The notes below the pieces were generated by a model, which saw only the letters and a list, made by a program, of their open reading frames with translations, did no database searches and was not told the DNA's origin. Shown piece after piece: positions 1 through 11,599 of a stretch of 64,000 nt of DNA. The position numbers and the translations under genes were made by a program. Source of the stretch: Lota lota (Eukaryota > Chordata > Actinopteri > Gadiformes > Lotidae); the NCBI GenBank assembly GCA_026745465.1, contig JACYXH010000812.1:5477954-5541953 (forward strand). Direction: 5' to 3'. Position 1 is the first letter of the stretch. Each line of letters begins with the position of its first letter.

Positions 1-1012
1 GATCCGAGCACACACCAGGCTTGACACTTGAATACAAATGCTGTGGGCAGATCTGTGTCTGGATGTCTTGTTCCCATTATGTGTTTATGTAGGGTTTTAT
101 ATTCATAGGGCCCGCAGCAGATTGTAGACATTGTTCAGGAGAACACAGGTGACCAGGCTAAAGTATCAAGTTTCGTATTCCACAGCCCATCGATGTTCTG
201 GCGCTGAAGGCCAAATGTTGCATGTGAAATGGATATCGAATTTTTAACTAACCAAAAGCTCTACTCATGCATCGCTGATTTTATTTCATCTATTTCCATG
301 GTAGTGTACGAGGGGCCCGAGTGGTGGTGCAATCAGTGGGTCATAGGGGCCATGGATCGTGGTTTTAATAACAAGTCCACATGGGGCCCAGATTGTTTTC
401 CCACACACCGAATAAGATCTGAGCTGGACCTCCTCAGGATACAACAATCTGCCCATTTCATAGTGTCTACTGGTAATGGGTCCCAACGTGGTCCGATCAC
501 AACAGTGGCACTGATATGACAGGTGTTTTTGTTCAGCCACAGCAAGGCAGGTACAGTGAACAAACCCTTTGGATTGTGGCAGTGTCACCATCAGCACACT
601 GGTATCTACCTGAAAGTCACCTTAGATGTAACTGGGGAAGTTTATATATCATAAAGCATTCTGCTGATTTTATTCTAGAAAGTTTAATTTATTTGTCCTT
701 ATTTTAGTCACGAAAGCCCCTTTGAGATCAAGGTCTCTTTTTCAATTGTGTAGTGAGAACTGAAAACAAGGATTACAAAGGATAAAACCACAAAACATAA
801 TAAAATACATCCATTTCAACAATGACACTTTTTGGTGGAAAAGTCAATAGTTGTTGTTCCTGTAGTTCAATATGCAATCAAGGAAAAACATGTTGCCTAA
901 AGCATAATTATTATGAAATGATTGTATTCTCTGCGATTATGAAATCTGCTGAATACAATATTCAGCAGAAATGTAATCTTTTCTATAATCCATTTGTGCT
1001 GTTTTTCTCCAG
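1..1012 (+). other. Intron of CNTNAP-family gene (5' side, incomplete)
   Basis: No convincing exon is seen here. The stretch is AT-rich and ends in a clear splice acceptor (pyrimidine run then AG at 1011-1012), so it is read as intron upstream of the first visible CNTNAP exon. Short open frames at 229-519 and 516-707 have no recognisable protein and no flanking splice signals. Confidence 0.6.
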
Positions 1013-1100
1013 GTTGACCAGAACGCCAGAGAAGAGTTCAACCTGACAGCCGATGGGGAATTCAACACCATCAAGTCATTAGTCCTGGGCAGAGTCTCGG
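1013..1100 (+). CDS. CNTNAP exon: laminin-G domain segment
   Basis: An 88-bp exon between acceptor TTTTTCTCCAG and donor GTTAGT. It reads VDQNAREEFN...SLVLGRVS and leaves one base for the next exon. It contains an N-L-T glycosylation sequon. The '...L-x-L-G-x-V' ending is typical of the laminin-G repeat just before the FTGCL exon in CNTNAP proteins. Confidence 0.82.
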
Positions 1101-3300
1101 GTTAGTACAAGGTCTGAGAAATCAGATTTATAAGGATGCAAAGCACTCTGTGAATTATAAAGAAAAACATGCACAAACACACACACGCACACTTGGCATA
1201 GTGTTGTCAAACTGTCAAACATTGTACAGACGTCATAATGGAATCTTAAAGACATAGATAATGTTGCGGGTTGACCGGACGACAACATCATTCAAATCAT
1301 CTAAATGAAAGCACTTCAACCGTCTAAGATGTAAATGAGCAACTGCTGTAGACAACAAAGTAAAGTGGGATTGCTTGTCACTGGTTCCTCACTCCCACGA
1401 GGGTAATCATGTTGCACTTAAAATTCTGTGCAAGGATTTCCCCGATGTGCTGAAGGACTTAAAGTCAAATGCGATTCAAACTGAAGTGTGAATATGGGGC
1501 TAGGATGCCATCAATCTCCTTTATAATGTATAACTGGGTCTCTCTCTGTCGCCTTCGCCGTTTCCATGTACGTGTTCCTTTGTTGATTGCAATACAAATG
1601 TATGTTGCAGATCAACATAAAAGTTATTCAACAGGCCACATTTCGGTCAATCGGTACATCGTTGCATGTTGCTAACAATGAACATTTCTGCCTGCTGAAA
1701 CAAATAGCACACCAGAGGAAACAGATGCAGTGGGTTATTTTTGTATTTGTTGTAACTGCCGCAGCAGTTGCAGAATGCAGTTGTCGCCTTGTATGTTATG
1801 GTTTGTCGTTAGGCTGAGGCTGAAGAATTAGATTCCTTTAATGACGGCGGATATTTGTACCTTTTTAGCATAGATCTTTCAATTGGCTGATACCAGGTCA
1901 GTCACACAATCATCTACATATGTACTTTTTTTTAACCAAGTGTTGGATCATTTCTCGTTAAAGCGAGTCTGTTGTGTCTGTCTAGCTGACCTAGAGAGGT
2001 GCATAGAGCAAAAATATACCATTCCAGACAGTTTGGTTTGTTAATGACAACCTCAGACAACATTCTCAAGTCTATACAAAGGAGACGAACGTCGCTACAG
2101 AGCAGTGCTGCCTCCTTCGCTGAGTTATCTTCACCGTTGAATAATATATTCCTTATATTGATGCAGTCTTGTCTGGCTTCGCTGAATGCAAAATAAGCCA
2201 CTCCTCCCCTGTGATGGTCATAATTACAGGGGAAGCAGATCTGTTGTCCTTGTTGTGGGAGACATTAAAAACACCAGTCAGTGGCTGGTGCACCTGCTCT
2301 TTTAGACCACCTTCCAACCAAGAAAACATAGTCCCACTCTTAGGAGCTGTTCTGGGGTAACACCATCACCCCGCTTCTCTCTTAGTGGGACATGTTCTGG
2401 AGCCACACTGTGAACACAATGGCCCAAACCGGTCTAAATGATGAATTTGTACAATAGTCTAATGGCTGCTTTCTAAAATGGATACATCATTGCTTAAACC
2501 TGCACCAGGTAACTTTTCACTTTAAAATATATTTGAACTAGAAATTTTCATAAGAATAAAAAGTGCCTGTCCACGAGTCAATCCATCTCGGGAATTGTTA
2601 TTCTGGTCCACTTTTGCCCCCCCCCCCCCCCCCCCCCCCCCTGTTCCCTTGCCGCTGGTTGAAAATGTCAGACTATAGTAACTGTCATCTGAAAATGAAA
2701 TAGCTATAACTGTAACTACAACTCACACCAGTGTTAGTACCTAGCGTGAGTTGCTACTGGGAAAACGTACTGTACATAGTGCTGGCAGAACATTATTCCC
2801 GGTTTTTTATGCATTTCTTTCATTTCCCCATGCCTCTAAATGGTATAAATGTGTTAACTTTAAGTGTTAAAATCCTTATGTTTTGTGTGCTTGTCACTAG
2901 GCATCACTATCTGTTGACATGGTAGTACTGCTGCCAAGTAGCCTCCATTGGAACTCCCCAGGCCACTACCACATGTCACATGACTTGCTGATCCAATCAC
3001 TGGCCCTTCAGGGAAACCAAAGATCCCAGGACAATGCTTATGTTTTCCTTGTGTCCTGATGGAGTATAGAACGATTTGTCTGTATAGACTTTACTTCATA
3101 CTGCGAAACTAGTGTGAGTTTAGCACTGCAGACTCACAGGCGTCATAATAATAATATGTAATAGTAATATGCATCCAATATATGACAGGGCTAGTACTTA
3201 AAAAAAAAAGAAGTGATTAGGACACAGGGAGAGAAACATTTGATAGGGTCAGTGATTACAGGTCTCGTTTGGTGTAGAGTGGTGTATTTATTAGAAGTCC

Positions 3301-3376
<76 letters not shown>

Positions 3377-6300
3377 AACAGACCACCCCATTTTCTGCTC
3401 AGTTATATATCTCAAAGTGGACTCAGAAAGCTCAGCAATTACCGGCTTGTGTGTGTGAGACGCAGAGCATTATAATGGGGATGTGTATAATTGGTCTAGC
3501 CTGTAATGAAGAGTGAGACTGATAGACATGTACTGATAATGTAGTTGATGTACTTGTCTGGTGGAATGACAAACACTTGGACTCCAATCAATAACACTCA
3601 ATCTACAGTCATTACTGTGTGTGTGTGTGTGTGTGGGTGTGTGTGTGTTTGCGTGTGTGCGTGAATGCGTGCGCGTGAGGCTTTTTAATTGACAAGGACA
3701 GGGGAGTTGATGCTTGTCAGTATTGCGCTCTTATGTCCACACTGACTGTTAGGTTAACGGATATATTTTAGTCTACAACTTTATCGTATCACTTGTGAAA
3801 TCCAAAATACTGTCCTTAGGCACTGTCCTATCATTGCTAGATAATAGAAAAACAGAATCAATAAGGCAATCAGTAAATAACAGAAGGATTGTTTTTGTTC
3901 TAGAAGGGTAACTCACCGATAACGGGCGATTTGCTGTAACGGAAGAGTCACTACTTCAATAGCCACAATAAACACTACTCTCATTCTATTGGTCCAAAAA
4001 GTTGCTGTTAAAGCTGCCAGCAGCAGTTCTTGCTCGTCCCACTTTGCTTTTAAATTATGTTTTGATTGAGTCTCATGTTTCTCATGCATTCTTATTTATA
4101 GCAATTCCCAGTAGTCTAACAAGACTCAACCAAAACAACATTTAGTCAAAACAAAGTGGTGTGAGCTAAAAATTGTTGATTGTAGCTTTAATGGTTAAAG
4201 TTTACAAATCAACTTAGTTTAAAATGAGTTAGCATCAATAACAAGTGACACTCGCGATGACAGAAACAGAACTTTCCCTGGGGTTTGGTTTGATGTGTGG
4301 CAGTGCAGAGGTTGAATATTCAAGTATTCAGATATTCGTTTGTTAGGTAGGTATTTTAATCTCACTTCAGGGTTCTAAAGCTTCAGGGTTTTCTTAAGAA
4401 AACAAAAGATATACAAAAAAAATGAAGAAAAAAAGAAATCATAATTTTGTTTCATGCTCATGCATCTTTGCGAACCACATGTAAAAGGTCAGGTTATATT
4501 TCATTCGAAAATCCCAATGATATCCCAGGGACAAAGATTCTAGAAATATTTAAGGACGTGAGACATCCCTCAGCCAGAGAACCGTTTCAGTTGAGAAAAC
4601 AGTAGCCATCATCAAAATGGCCTGGCCAAATATGGCATGACTGATAATTGGAAGTAGGCCTACTCTCATACTATGGATGACGTGTGTCTTTGGAAACCTC
4701 AAGGCTACTTTGAAGCTCTTTACAGCTCTGAAGCAGTAATTGACTCGGACCTGATGAGTGGATCTGCATGCAGCAATCCTATGGTATATTGTAGTTGTGC
4801 ATTTTGCATCATTAAAATAACACTGTAGAAATGAAAAAAACGATTCTGCAGCAGTGGTCCCAGCGGTACAGATTCAGGCAGGGAAAGATTTGCACTATGA
4901 ATTTACTTTTTCTGCTTTTTCTTGTTCTTTCTCTGAATATTGGAATACTCGTAAGGAAAATCTAACGATTAACCGAAGCTTGAAATTATGTATTCGGGCC
5001 TGCCCTAGTGTGTTGTTACTCTTTTAACACTCATGATTGACACAAGCTGCGAAACATGCTACCTGCTTCTAGCTGTCTGAGTTTGCTAATGCATTTAAAT
5101 AGCATCGTTGCCCTTTCCTAGATTCATTGTGCCGTGAAATCACTGTTTACTCATTAGTGTTAAACTTAATTTGAACTGTTATTTTTTCCCCCTATTTTAT
5201 AAGGCTGTCTCCTTTACCCCTATATTAACCTGCTCTTTGGCTGTTGGATAGTTACGGATTTCGTGGAATTACAGGAATAACAATCCAGCTAGTAATCGGT
5301 AGTAATTTAATTACTATAAATCACGGCATTTTGCTTCCTCTCTCCCCATTTCCCCTCTACAGAGTCTGATGAGCTGGATCCAGAGCTGGCTCGCCTAGCT
5401 TTGCTGGGCTTCACCGGCTGTCTGTCAGTGGTACAGTTCAACTCCATCAGTCCGCTCAAAGCTGCCCTGCTCCACCCAGACACCAGCCCCGTGGCCATTA
5501 GTGGCCCATTGGTCCAGTCCCAGTGTGGCTCCTCTGCACCAATCAATGCGACGCTGCAGAAAACACACACCACCTATCAGGTAAGAGGGAGGTGTTCATA
5601 TGGTGTGTGATATAGTGTTCCTAGTATTATTCAATTGCACAAAATGTTACATATTTCTAGTCTGGCTCGTCAGTTGAAAGTATTCTCTTATGTTGATTTT
5701 CTAGTTTGTTCTTTAAACAATTATTGTATTGATTTGAGTCTGTTTTTATTTTATTTTTATTTACGCCACCATTCCAACTTTCATGATGGGCTCATTCGGT
5801 ACAGAGACAAGCCTTGTTTGGGATAAGGACAAAAATAATTAGGCAGTCAATTATTCTGGAAGGCAGTTTTCACTTAGTTTCATATCCCCTGGTGCCGTGT
5901 AGCTTCAAGCCTCCTTATGAGGGCCGTTTGGAATAGTGCTGGGGTACCTAATGGGCCTCATCAGCCCTGATGGGTGATGCTCTTACACTGTTTCTGAATT
6001 GTCCTCAATTTTCTTAACTTCTCTCTTCTTTCTTTGCTTCCTCTTTTTTCGTTGTCCTTGATATTCTTCTACCTTTTTATTGTCTTCTCCTCTTTCTTTT
6101 TCAATTCTCTCTGCCATATACACTCTCTCTTGCTTACGGTAGACCAGTCTGGTTCAGTGAATACAGGTCAACCTTTAGTCAATTCCGTCCGGACTGACTC
6201 GGCTTTGATTGGAGGTACAGTAACGAAGATGTGTTACATCATTGTTTCCTTGACGACATCAGTGCAAACAGTTAGCATTTTCTTCCTGCTGTTTTTATAG

Positions 6301-7348
6301 CTTCCCCCATTAAAGTTAACTAACCAGAGTTCACACCAATTGCACCAAATAATGACTTGCCATTTTGTTCTATGAGTTGGTCGCTAACAAATGATGCCAC
6401 TTTACATTTTGCAGCCTTATATAAGTAACCTTAAAACAATTTGTAACCAAGCAACTGAAAGAAAACAAGTTGCGCCCAGTCGTGGATTTATGATTATTTA
6501 AAAAAGACGACCCTCTTTGCTGTTGTGGTCCATGCCCAAAGTTGCATAATGTTTTAATGTTTTATGCCAATCCTTTCTTCTTTCGCATCGCCATCACCCA
6601 CCTCATGGAAACATGAACAGCAGTAGAACAAATTGGTTAAGATCCCGTAACATAAGTCTATGTAAACATTTAATTTCCATATGGAATTTGGTGTGACACA
6701 ACAGGTGTGGAAAGGTGTTTATTCATGGTTTAACATATTTTAAGTACACAAAAACAAACCCTTTTAATTGTTTTAAGTAAAATGATTGGGCTTTTGATCA
6801 AGACTGACTAACTGGAAATAACACACACACATGCTCCCGGTACCCCGTCCCCAGAGTTTCCCTTGCCTCCTTCAATTTGGTTCTTTTAAAATTTTGGGAG
6901 AGTGAACACAAGCATTGACAGTGTGTTTCATCCATCTTTTAACAAATCTTGTCTGATGTTTGAAAACCAAATATGCCACGGCCATGATATTTTTAAATTT
7001 CTGTTTTAACTTACTTATAACTTAATTAACTAATTCATTATTTACCTATTGACATTTTCAAAGAAACCACTCATTTAGCATATTTTTGTACATATGCAAC
7101 ACACAAACAGAATATGAAAACGTATAATACTCCTCTCACACTTTGTTGCAGGCGTGATAGCGGTGGTCATTTTTCTGACGGCGTTGGGGCTGGCCGCCAT
7201 GGCCGTATTCTTCTACAGAAGGAAAGAGACGTACGGCAACCCGGAGGTCAAAGGAACGAAACCCGAGGACAGTTCTGAGTCACCCTTCAACGCCCAGGCC
7301 GACTCGCACAACATTCCCAGTGAAACCGCGAAGGAATTCTTCATCTGA
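1013..7348 (+). CDS. Contactin-associated protein (Caspr/CNTNAP) family, last four coding exons
   Basis: This is the 3' end of a neurexin-superfamily cell-adhesion gene. Exons are 1013-1100, 5363-5580, 6148-6214 and 7152-7348. Phases agree at every junction (1, 0, 1), giving one open frame of 189 residues to a TGA at 7346-7348. In order it encodes the end of a laminin-G domain (FTGCLSVVQFNSISPLKAAL, with paired cysteines), a short stalk, one membrane helix (about IAVVIFLTALGLAAMAVFF), a basic stop-transfer RRK, and a cytoplasmic tail ending EFFI. Family members are type-I membrane proteins of neurons and glia that pair with contactins; the juxtamembrane region binds protein 4.1 and the C terminus is a PDZ ligand. 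The tail pattern (K-x-T-Y ... K-G) looks closest to the CNTNAP3/4/5 group, but the paralog cannot be fixed from this fragment. N-terminal exons lie outside the window. Confidence 0.88.
2505..2790. repeat. Dispersed repeat, copy 1 (second copy near 58.43-58.66 kb)
   Basis: It shares ordered blocks with 58,430-58,660: GAGTCAATCCATC, GGGAATTGTT, GTAACTGTCATCTGA and CTACAACTCA. Flanking spacing is similar, so these are two decayed copies of one interspersed element. The class is not recognised. Confidence 0.55.
2617..2641. repeat. Poly-C tract
   Basis: About 25 consecutive C residues lie inside the dispersed repeat at 2505-2790. The equivalent place in the 58.5-kb copy has no C run, so the tract arose in this copy. 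Confidence 0.95.
3305..3374. repeat. (TC)35 microsatellite
   Basis: A perfect 70-bp TC array within the CNTNAP intron. Long SLSL/RERE open frames across it are artefacts. Confidence 0.98.
3616..3664. repeat. (TG)n microsatellite, interrupted
   Basis: Alternating TG with GGGTG, TTTG and GCG interruptions, grading into GCGTGCGCG. Confidence 0.9.
4005..4193. mobile_element. Foldback / MITE-like element
   Basis: Two long imperfect inverted arms, about 4005-4073 and 4122-4193, face each other across a loop of roughly 48 bases. Inner matches include CCACTTTG ... TTGAGTCT against its reverse complement; the outer ends are TTAAAGCT and AGCTTTAA. There is no coding capacity. The outer ends resemble those of the element at 53,752-54,081 (TTAAGGT...), so the two may be related. 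Confidence 0.55.
5363..5580 (+). CDS. CNTNAP exon: end of last laminin-G domain
   Basis: A 218-bp exon between acceptor CCCCTCTACAG and donor GTAAGAGG. The first two bases complete the codon started in the previous exon. It encodes ESDELDPELARLALLGFTGC and then SVVQFNSISPLKAAL, the strongest family signature in the window. A second Cys (SQCGSS) probably closes the domain disulfide, and an N-A-T sequon follows. Confidence 0.93.
6148..6214 (+). CDS. CNTNAP exon: extracellular stalk
   Basis: A 67-bp exon encoding SGSVNTGQPLVNSVRTDSAL and the start of the membrane segment. Two AG acceptors are close together (6141-6142 and 6146-6147). The second is chosen because it keeps phase 0 with the upstream exon, whereas the first runs into TGA within six codons. 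The donor is GTACAG at 6215. Confidence 0.8.
7152..7348 (+). CDS. CNTNAP terminal coding exon: membrane helix and cytoplasmic tail
   Basis: The exon starts after acceptor TTTGTTGCAG and ends at TGA 7346-7348. It encodes VIAVVIFLTALGLAAMAVFF, then YRRKETYGN and an acidic/Ser-rich tail ending KEFFI. The tail is short and lacks the proline-rich extension of CNTNAP1. The C-terminal EFFI fits a PDZ-binding terminus like the EYFI/EYFF ends of relatives. Confidence 0.92.
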
Positions 7349-9107
7349 CTGGGAGTTCTTGATCTCCGAGTGAGCCAGCGGTACAAACGGTTGAGAAATA
7401 AGACAAGGGTGCCTAGCCACACCTTAGTTTTTGTTTTGTTTTGTGAAGGTACAGATCCAGTGGTTTGAACAAGATGGCGTCCCCGGAGGAGATCACCTCA
7501 TTGTTTTCAGTTGTTTACATGTCAAAAGTGTACATATTGTTGCAAACTATAGCAAAAGTGTTTGACTCAAAACAGGTGTTGATGTTCCCGTTTCTGAAAC
7601 TGTACATTTTTAAATTGTAAATATTTTATTAATGTCTTTATAACAAGATGTGTCTAATCTCTCGCTGTTACAATGAAATGTTGCATATGTATAATGGTAT
7701 TTTTAAGAAGTGGCGTTCAAAAAGGGTATCGTTCTAGAGGAAGTTCGTGTTCAGAATTGGATTCATTCATAAATATTTCCCAAAAGAAAAAAGTTGAAGG
7801 CTCGTTTCATTGTAATCTAGGTTGTTCCGTCTATTAGCGTTACAACTTCCACGACACAAGTGGAAGTGATCGACCGCCTCTTACCACATTTCCTTCTTTC
7901 ATTCTGGAACATCTGTGAGGAGTAAATATTTACCGCCAGCACTTAGGAGGAGTTTACTTCAAGCACTTCTCTCGCGGCATTTTATAATACAATTGCTTTA
8001 AAGTGTGTATTTCACAGCTGCCAACCACCTGCAGGGAGCCAGTTGTCAGACCCCCGAAAGCGTTTGAACAGTATTGCTTTTAACAGTGAACGCCCGCTCA
8101 ACAGCACCACTGCGACTGTCTGCCACCTCCATGGCGCCACAATGTGACATTAAATGGGCTTTTGAAGTGTTAACATCCATAATGGTTTGATAGGTGGACC
8201 GCTTCCCTGGGAGCGGATTATGAGACGGCAAGTCTTAGCCGCCATTACTTCAAAGTGAGAAGATTTTCCAAATATGCTGTCCTTAAATCTCTTCATCTGT
8301 GAACAGTGCTGCGGAGGGCCAGCAGCTGTTTATCAAGCAGCATACATCACTGTATCTCGGCTTGAATCCAGATGGAAGGGAACGAAGAAAATTTAATGAG
8401 GGGTGGAAGAAAAAAACATCCTTACACCACATAAATCTCGTTGTTTGTTCTTGTGGCTATTACACGCCATAAGTCAGCCATTTGTTTTGTTGTTCACTTA
8501 CTCGGCTGGATTGATTCACCTCAACCGTTGGAAAAGTTGGAAAGGTTGCCTCCGCAGCCCAAACATTCTTTAAAAGTCAACAGAGCTGGAGGTGTCGGAG
8601 AAGCTGTTGTCAAAAACTCTCAGTCCCATCCCCCAGGTTACCAGAAACAGGCACCACTGTTTTCTCACAACACATTAGCTTTTAAATGTGCTCAGAGGCA
8701 AAGTTGGCAGTTCACTGGAACATTACAGTAGTTGCAGTACACTTCATGGCAGCTCTTGCATACATGGCAAGGGTAATTCTAATCCTATTTTAGGTAGTGG
8801 AGAAAGACAATCCGATATTATCACTTGATAATGTGCAATGCCTCAGGCTATGGCTGCTGTTGGTAAAGCCTTTTCTATCCAAAGAGAAAACAAAGGAGTA
8901 TCATCTTACATGTTTTTAACTGTGATGAAGACCTGTGTTACTTTTCTGCAAACGTTTCAGTTTTAGTTCAACACACACTTGAGTTCAATAATCTGGTGGC
9001 ACTAACGAGGCCGGTAAATTAAGTGATGTAGAATGATATGCCAGAGGAAAAGATAGGCTATAAGTGGTCAGGATGCTAGCATGTTTAGGTTATTTGAAGA
9101 TAATAAA
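7349..9107 (+). other. Presumed CNTNAP 3' UTR and downstream sequence
   Basis: No perfect AATAAA is seen directly after the stop. The first clear AATAAA is at 9102-9107, with another A-rich AATAAA about 20 bases later. A long 3' UTR is plausible for this family, but the true cleavage site cannot be fixed. The part around 7.9-8.4 kb is relatively GC-balanced and free of obvious repeats. Confidence 0.35.
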
Positions 9108-10834
9108 ATGCCCCTTGTTCAAAATAAAAAAAGCCAAAAAAACATTTATGGCTGAATGATTAGCTTTTCTGCAGAACATATCTTCAAAGAAGTTTGTTAG
9201 TGATTCGGTTCCCATCTGAAACTGTAATCTTAAGTGTTTATCTATACCGATCTGAAATACCAATTTTATTTATTTCATTAAACAGTTGAGTATATCTCCT
9301 TTAGTAAAAATGTAGATTGGATTTAGCAAATTGGCAACATCTTTCAGAAACTACAAAGGTAAGAAATCTCCCTTGTTATCAGCAGTGTGCTCCTTTGGTA
9401 TTGTCTTGGATGAGATGAATAACCCAGCATCAGCCTTTCCGCAGAGATTCAGTTCTGCCTTGCTTTGCCGTCCAGTTATAAATACTACATGATATAGCAC
9501 TCTTATCGCTGTGGGGGACTTCATCTGTTATAGATCTCAGTGGTTAAAAAATACATGGGGGGGGAATAATCCAAACTAATAACATAAAAAAATATAAAGT
9601 AAACCTGAAGTGTGCCCTAAAACATAACTGCCTCCATATCTTTCTACTGCTCACCTAAGTTATAAATATAGATATGGAATAATCAAAAGATAGATATAGA
9701 TCCATGGATATATATATTTTTTCTATTTCTTCAATTTGAATCTATTTTAGCAGCCTTTGTTGTTCTGCATCTCCTTCTGCTCAGCTATTTTACTATCACA
9801 TCTTAAAATGCAGCATCCTAAATACCTGTGATTCAATGAAAACCAATTTTAGCACTGAAACACTAAAGAAAACATGCCATTTATCACCCGAAGCAAGGTT
9901 GGAGTTGCTTTCGATTTCTCCAAACATAATGGATTTATTCATATAAATATGTATTTCCTAAAATAATTGTTATACTATTTCTTGAGTTTGAGGAAAAAAA
10001 TGTTTTCTGTATTTACTAGGGTTTCTGAAACTACGCTAAATTTAAACCAGCACTGTTACGAGACAGCATTGGCATAATTATATTTATAATAGTCCGTCGG
10101 CCTATTTGCTGCTCCCCCTGTGGTTTCATTATAGTTCTATTAAATGTAAATACTGCTGACGATGGTATTCTAGTATGGTAGGAGACTGATAAAGACTAAT
10201 GTAAGGGTTCTTATTCTCTTTCTGTTCCAGCTGTGTTCTACTTAATAGGATACTTCACCTCCGGGCGTCTTTTACAATGGCTGGTATTTAGTTAAATACT
10301 GCTACCACCTGAGCCTATTACCGTGCCAAGGGTATACGATTCAACATCTCCAAAATTCTCACATCTCCAACATTAGAAGACCATCAACTCCATTCATATT
10401 GAATAAGAAAGTGAAACTCTTGTCATTATTTGATTCAAGCTTCTCAGGCTGGACTGAATTGAAGGTGAGATGAAGAGGAGAGCAGGACACATTGCAGATC
10501 CTAGGTCCTCAGTACTCTGATTAATAACAACTGAGCTGAGATCATTTCAACAATCAAAATCAGACAGCAGTAAGACCATTTTTTTCCTAGGTACCCTGCC
10601 TGTACCCCTAGAAATCAGAAGTAGGTTCTGTGTCATCTTGAGGGTTAGAAAGCCTGGTCCCGCCATTGTAACGGCTAAAGCGCCCCCCACAGAGGCCTCC
10701 CAAAATACCTGACCTGCTAGCAGATACAACTTCAACAAATCATCACTGAAGTCATAAGAGGACCTGCTGGAGAGCAGGTATCTCCTGCCCATGAATAGAT
10801 ACAAGATAAGTGTCCAGAACAACAAGATGGTAAG
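9108..10834. other. Gene-free interval
   Basis: AT-rich intergenic sequence. I see no gene, no splice-bounded open frame and no strong repeat here. Confidence 0.5.
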
Positions 10835-11100
10835 ACTTTTTACTATATTGTGTTGTGGACTGTGTGTGATTGATGGCTGGATTAAGCAGCCTCACCTGGC
10901 CTGAGTCAGGTAGATTGGAGTCTGGGGCTGGGTGAGACTGCACACCTGTAGTGCATTCACTCATCAGTGCACACAGGTTAAACCTGCCATCACCATACAC
11001 ACTCAGGATAGAGCTCGGACACGTTTGTATTGAACACCTGCTCTGTTTGTAACATTGTTCCAACTCTGCCTTTAAGCCAACATCTACCTCGCAACTGGAA
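10835..11100 (-). repeat. Dispersed repeat, minus-strand copy (plus copy at about 52.96-53.21 kb)
   Basis: The reverse complement aligns block by block with 52,955-53,210. Shared pieces, in order, include CAGAGCAGGTG, GAGTGTGT, GGTGATGGC, ACAGGTGTGCA, AGCCCCAGA, GGTGAGGCTGC versus GGCGAGGCTGC, and CACACA. The element class is not recognised. Confidence 0.6.
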
Positions 11101-11477
11101 TTGTGGACGGATGAAGAAATCAGGTTCTGGGATGCACAGGATTTTGAAAGAGACAAGGTTTCTGCATCTGGACCCTCCACAAGTGTCAAAGATACAGATG
11201 CCACCGGTGTACAGTCTGGCCAAGAAGCCCTGCGGGGGTGTCCTAAAGAAAACAGGTCAGAACCAAATGAAAGTACATGTGCTCGACTAAATTGAAGGCT
11301 ACACGTGCTACTCTTGATCTACAAAGAAAGTCACTTGCCTGGAACATGTTGCTGGCCAAAGGTTTGTGTGAAAACAATGTCATGATGAGGGCAATGATAC
11401 AAATTCTCAGGGGTATTCAAAGAGATAACAAAATGTTAAAGACTAGGATGGATATGCAAATTGTTGAACAACTTTAG
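11053..11477 (+). pseudogene. Decayed coding-like fragment 1, unrecognised
   Basis: From 11,053 one frame reads ...QLELWTDEEIRFWDAQDFER..., ending at a stop at 11,293-11,295. An overlapping frame continues as LQRKSLAWNMLLAKGLCENN... to a TAG near 11,475. The first part recalls the W-[ST]-D/E-E-E start of MYB/SANT-like domains in some transposon-derived proteins, and the second looks like an amphipathic coiled-coil tail. The frame change means it is broken or intron-bearing as it stands. An AATAAA at 11,553-11,558, about 75 bases after the second stop, supports a former gene 3' end. Family assignment is a guess. Confidence 0.3.
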
Positions 11478-11552
11478 TGTAGGGTTTTTAAGGCTGCTGG
11501 AGTTATGTCTGACACTGGTAACACAGCCAATTTTGTTTTGTTTGGGGCACAC

Positions 11553-11558
11553 AATAAA
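11553..11558 (+). promoter_or_regulatory. Candidate polyadenylation signal AATAAA
   Basis: It lies about 75 bases downstream of the stop that closes the coding-like fragment at 11,053-11,477, in the same orientation. Confidence 0.35.
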
Positions 11559-11599
11559 TTCATGTACACCGTATATATGTGGGTTATCTATATAATACA

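Larger units (their letters stand above)
1101..5362 (+). other. CNTNAP intron (4.26 kb)
   Basis: Non-coding. It holds a degenerate dispersed repeat at 2505-2790 with an internal poly-C tract, a (TC)35 array, a TG array and a foldback element at 4005-4193. No additional exon is needed, because the exons on either side join in phase. Confidence 0.75.
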
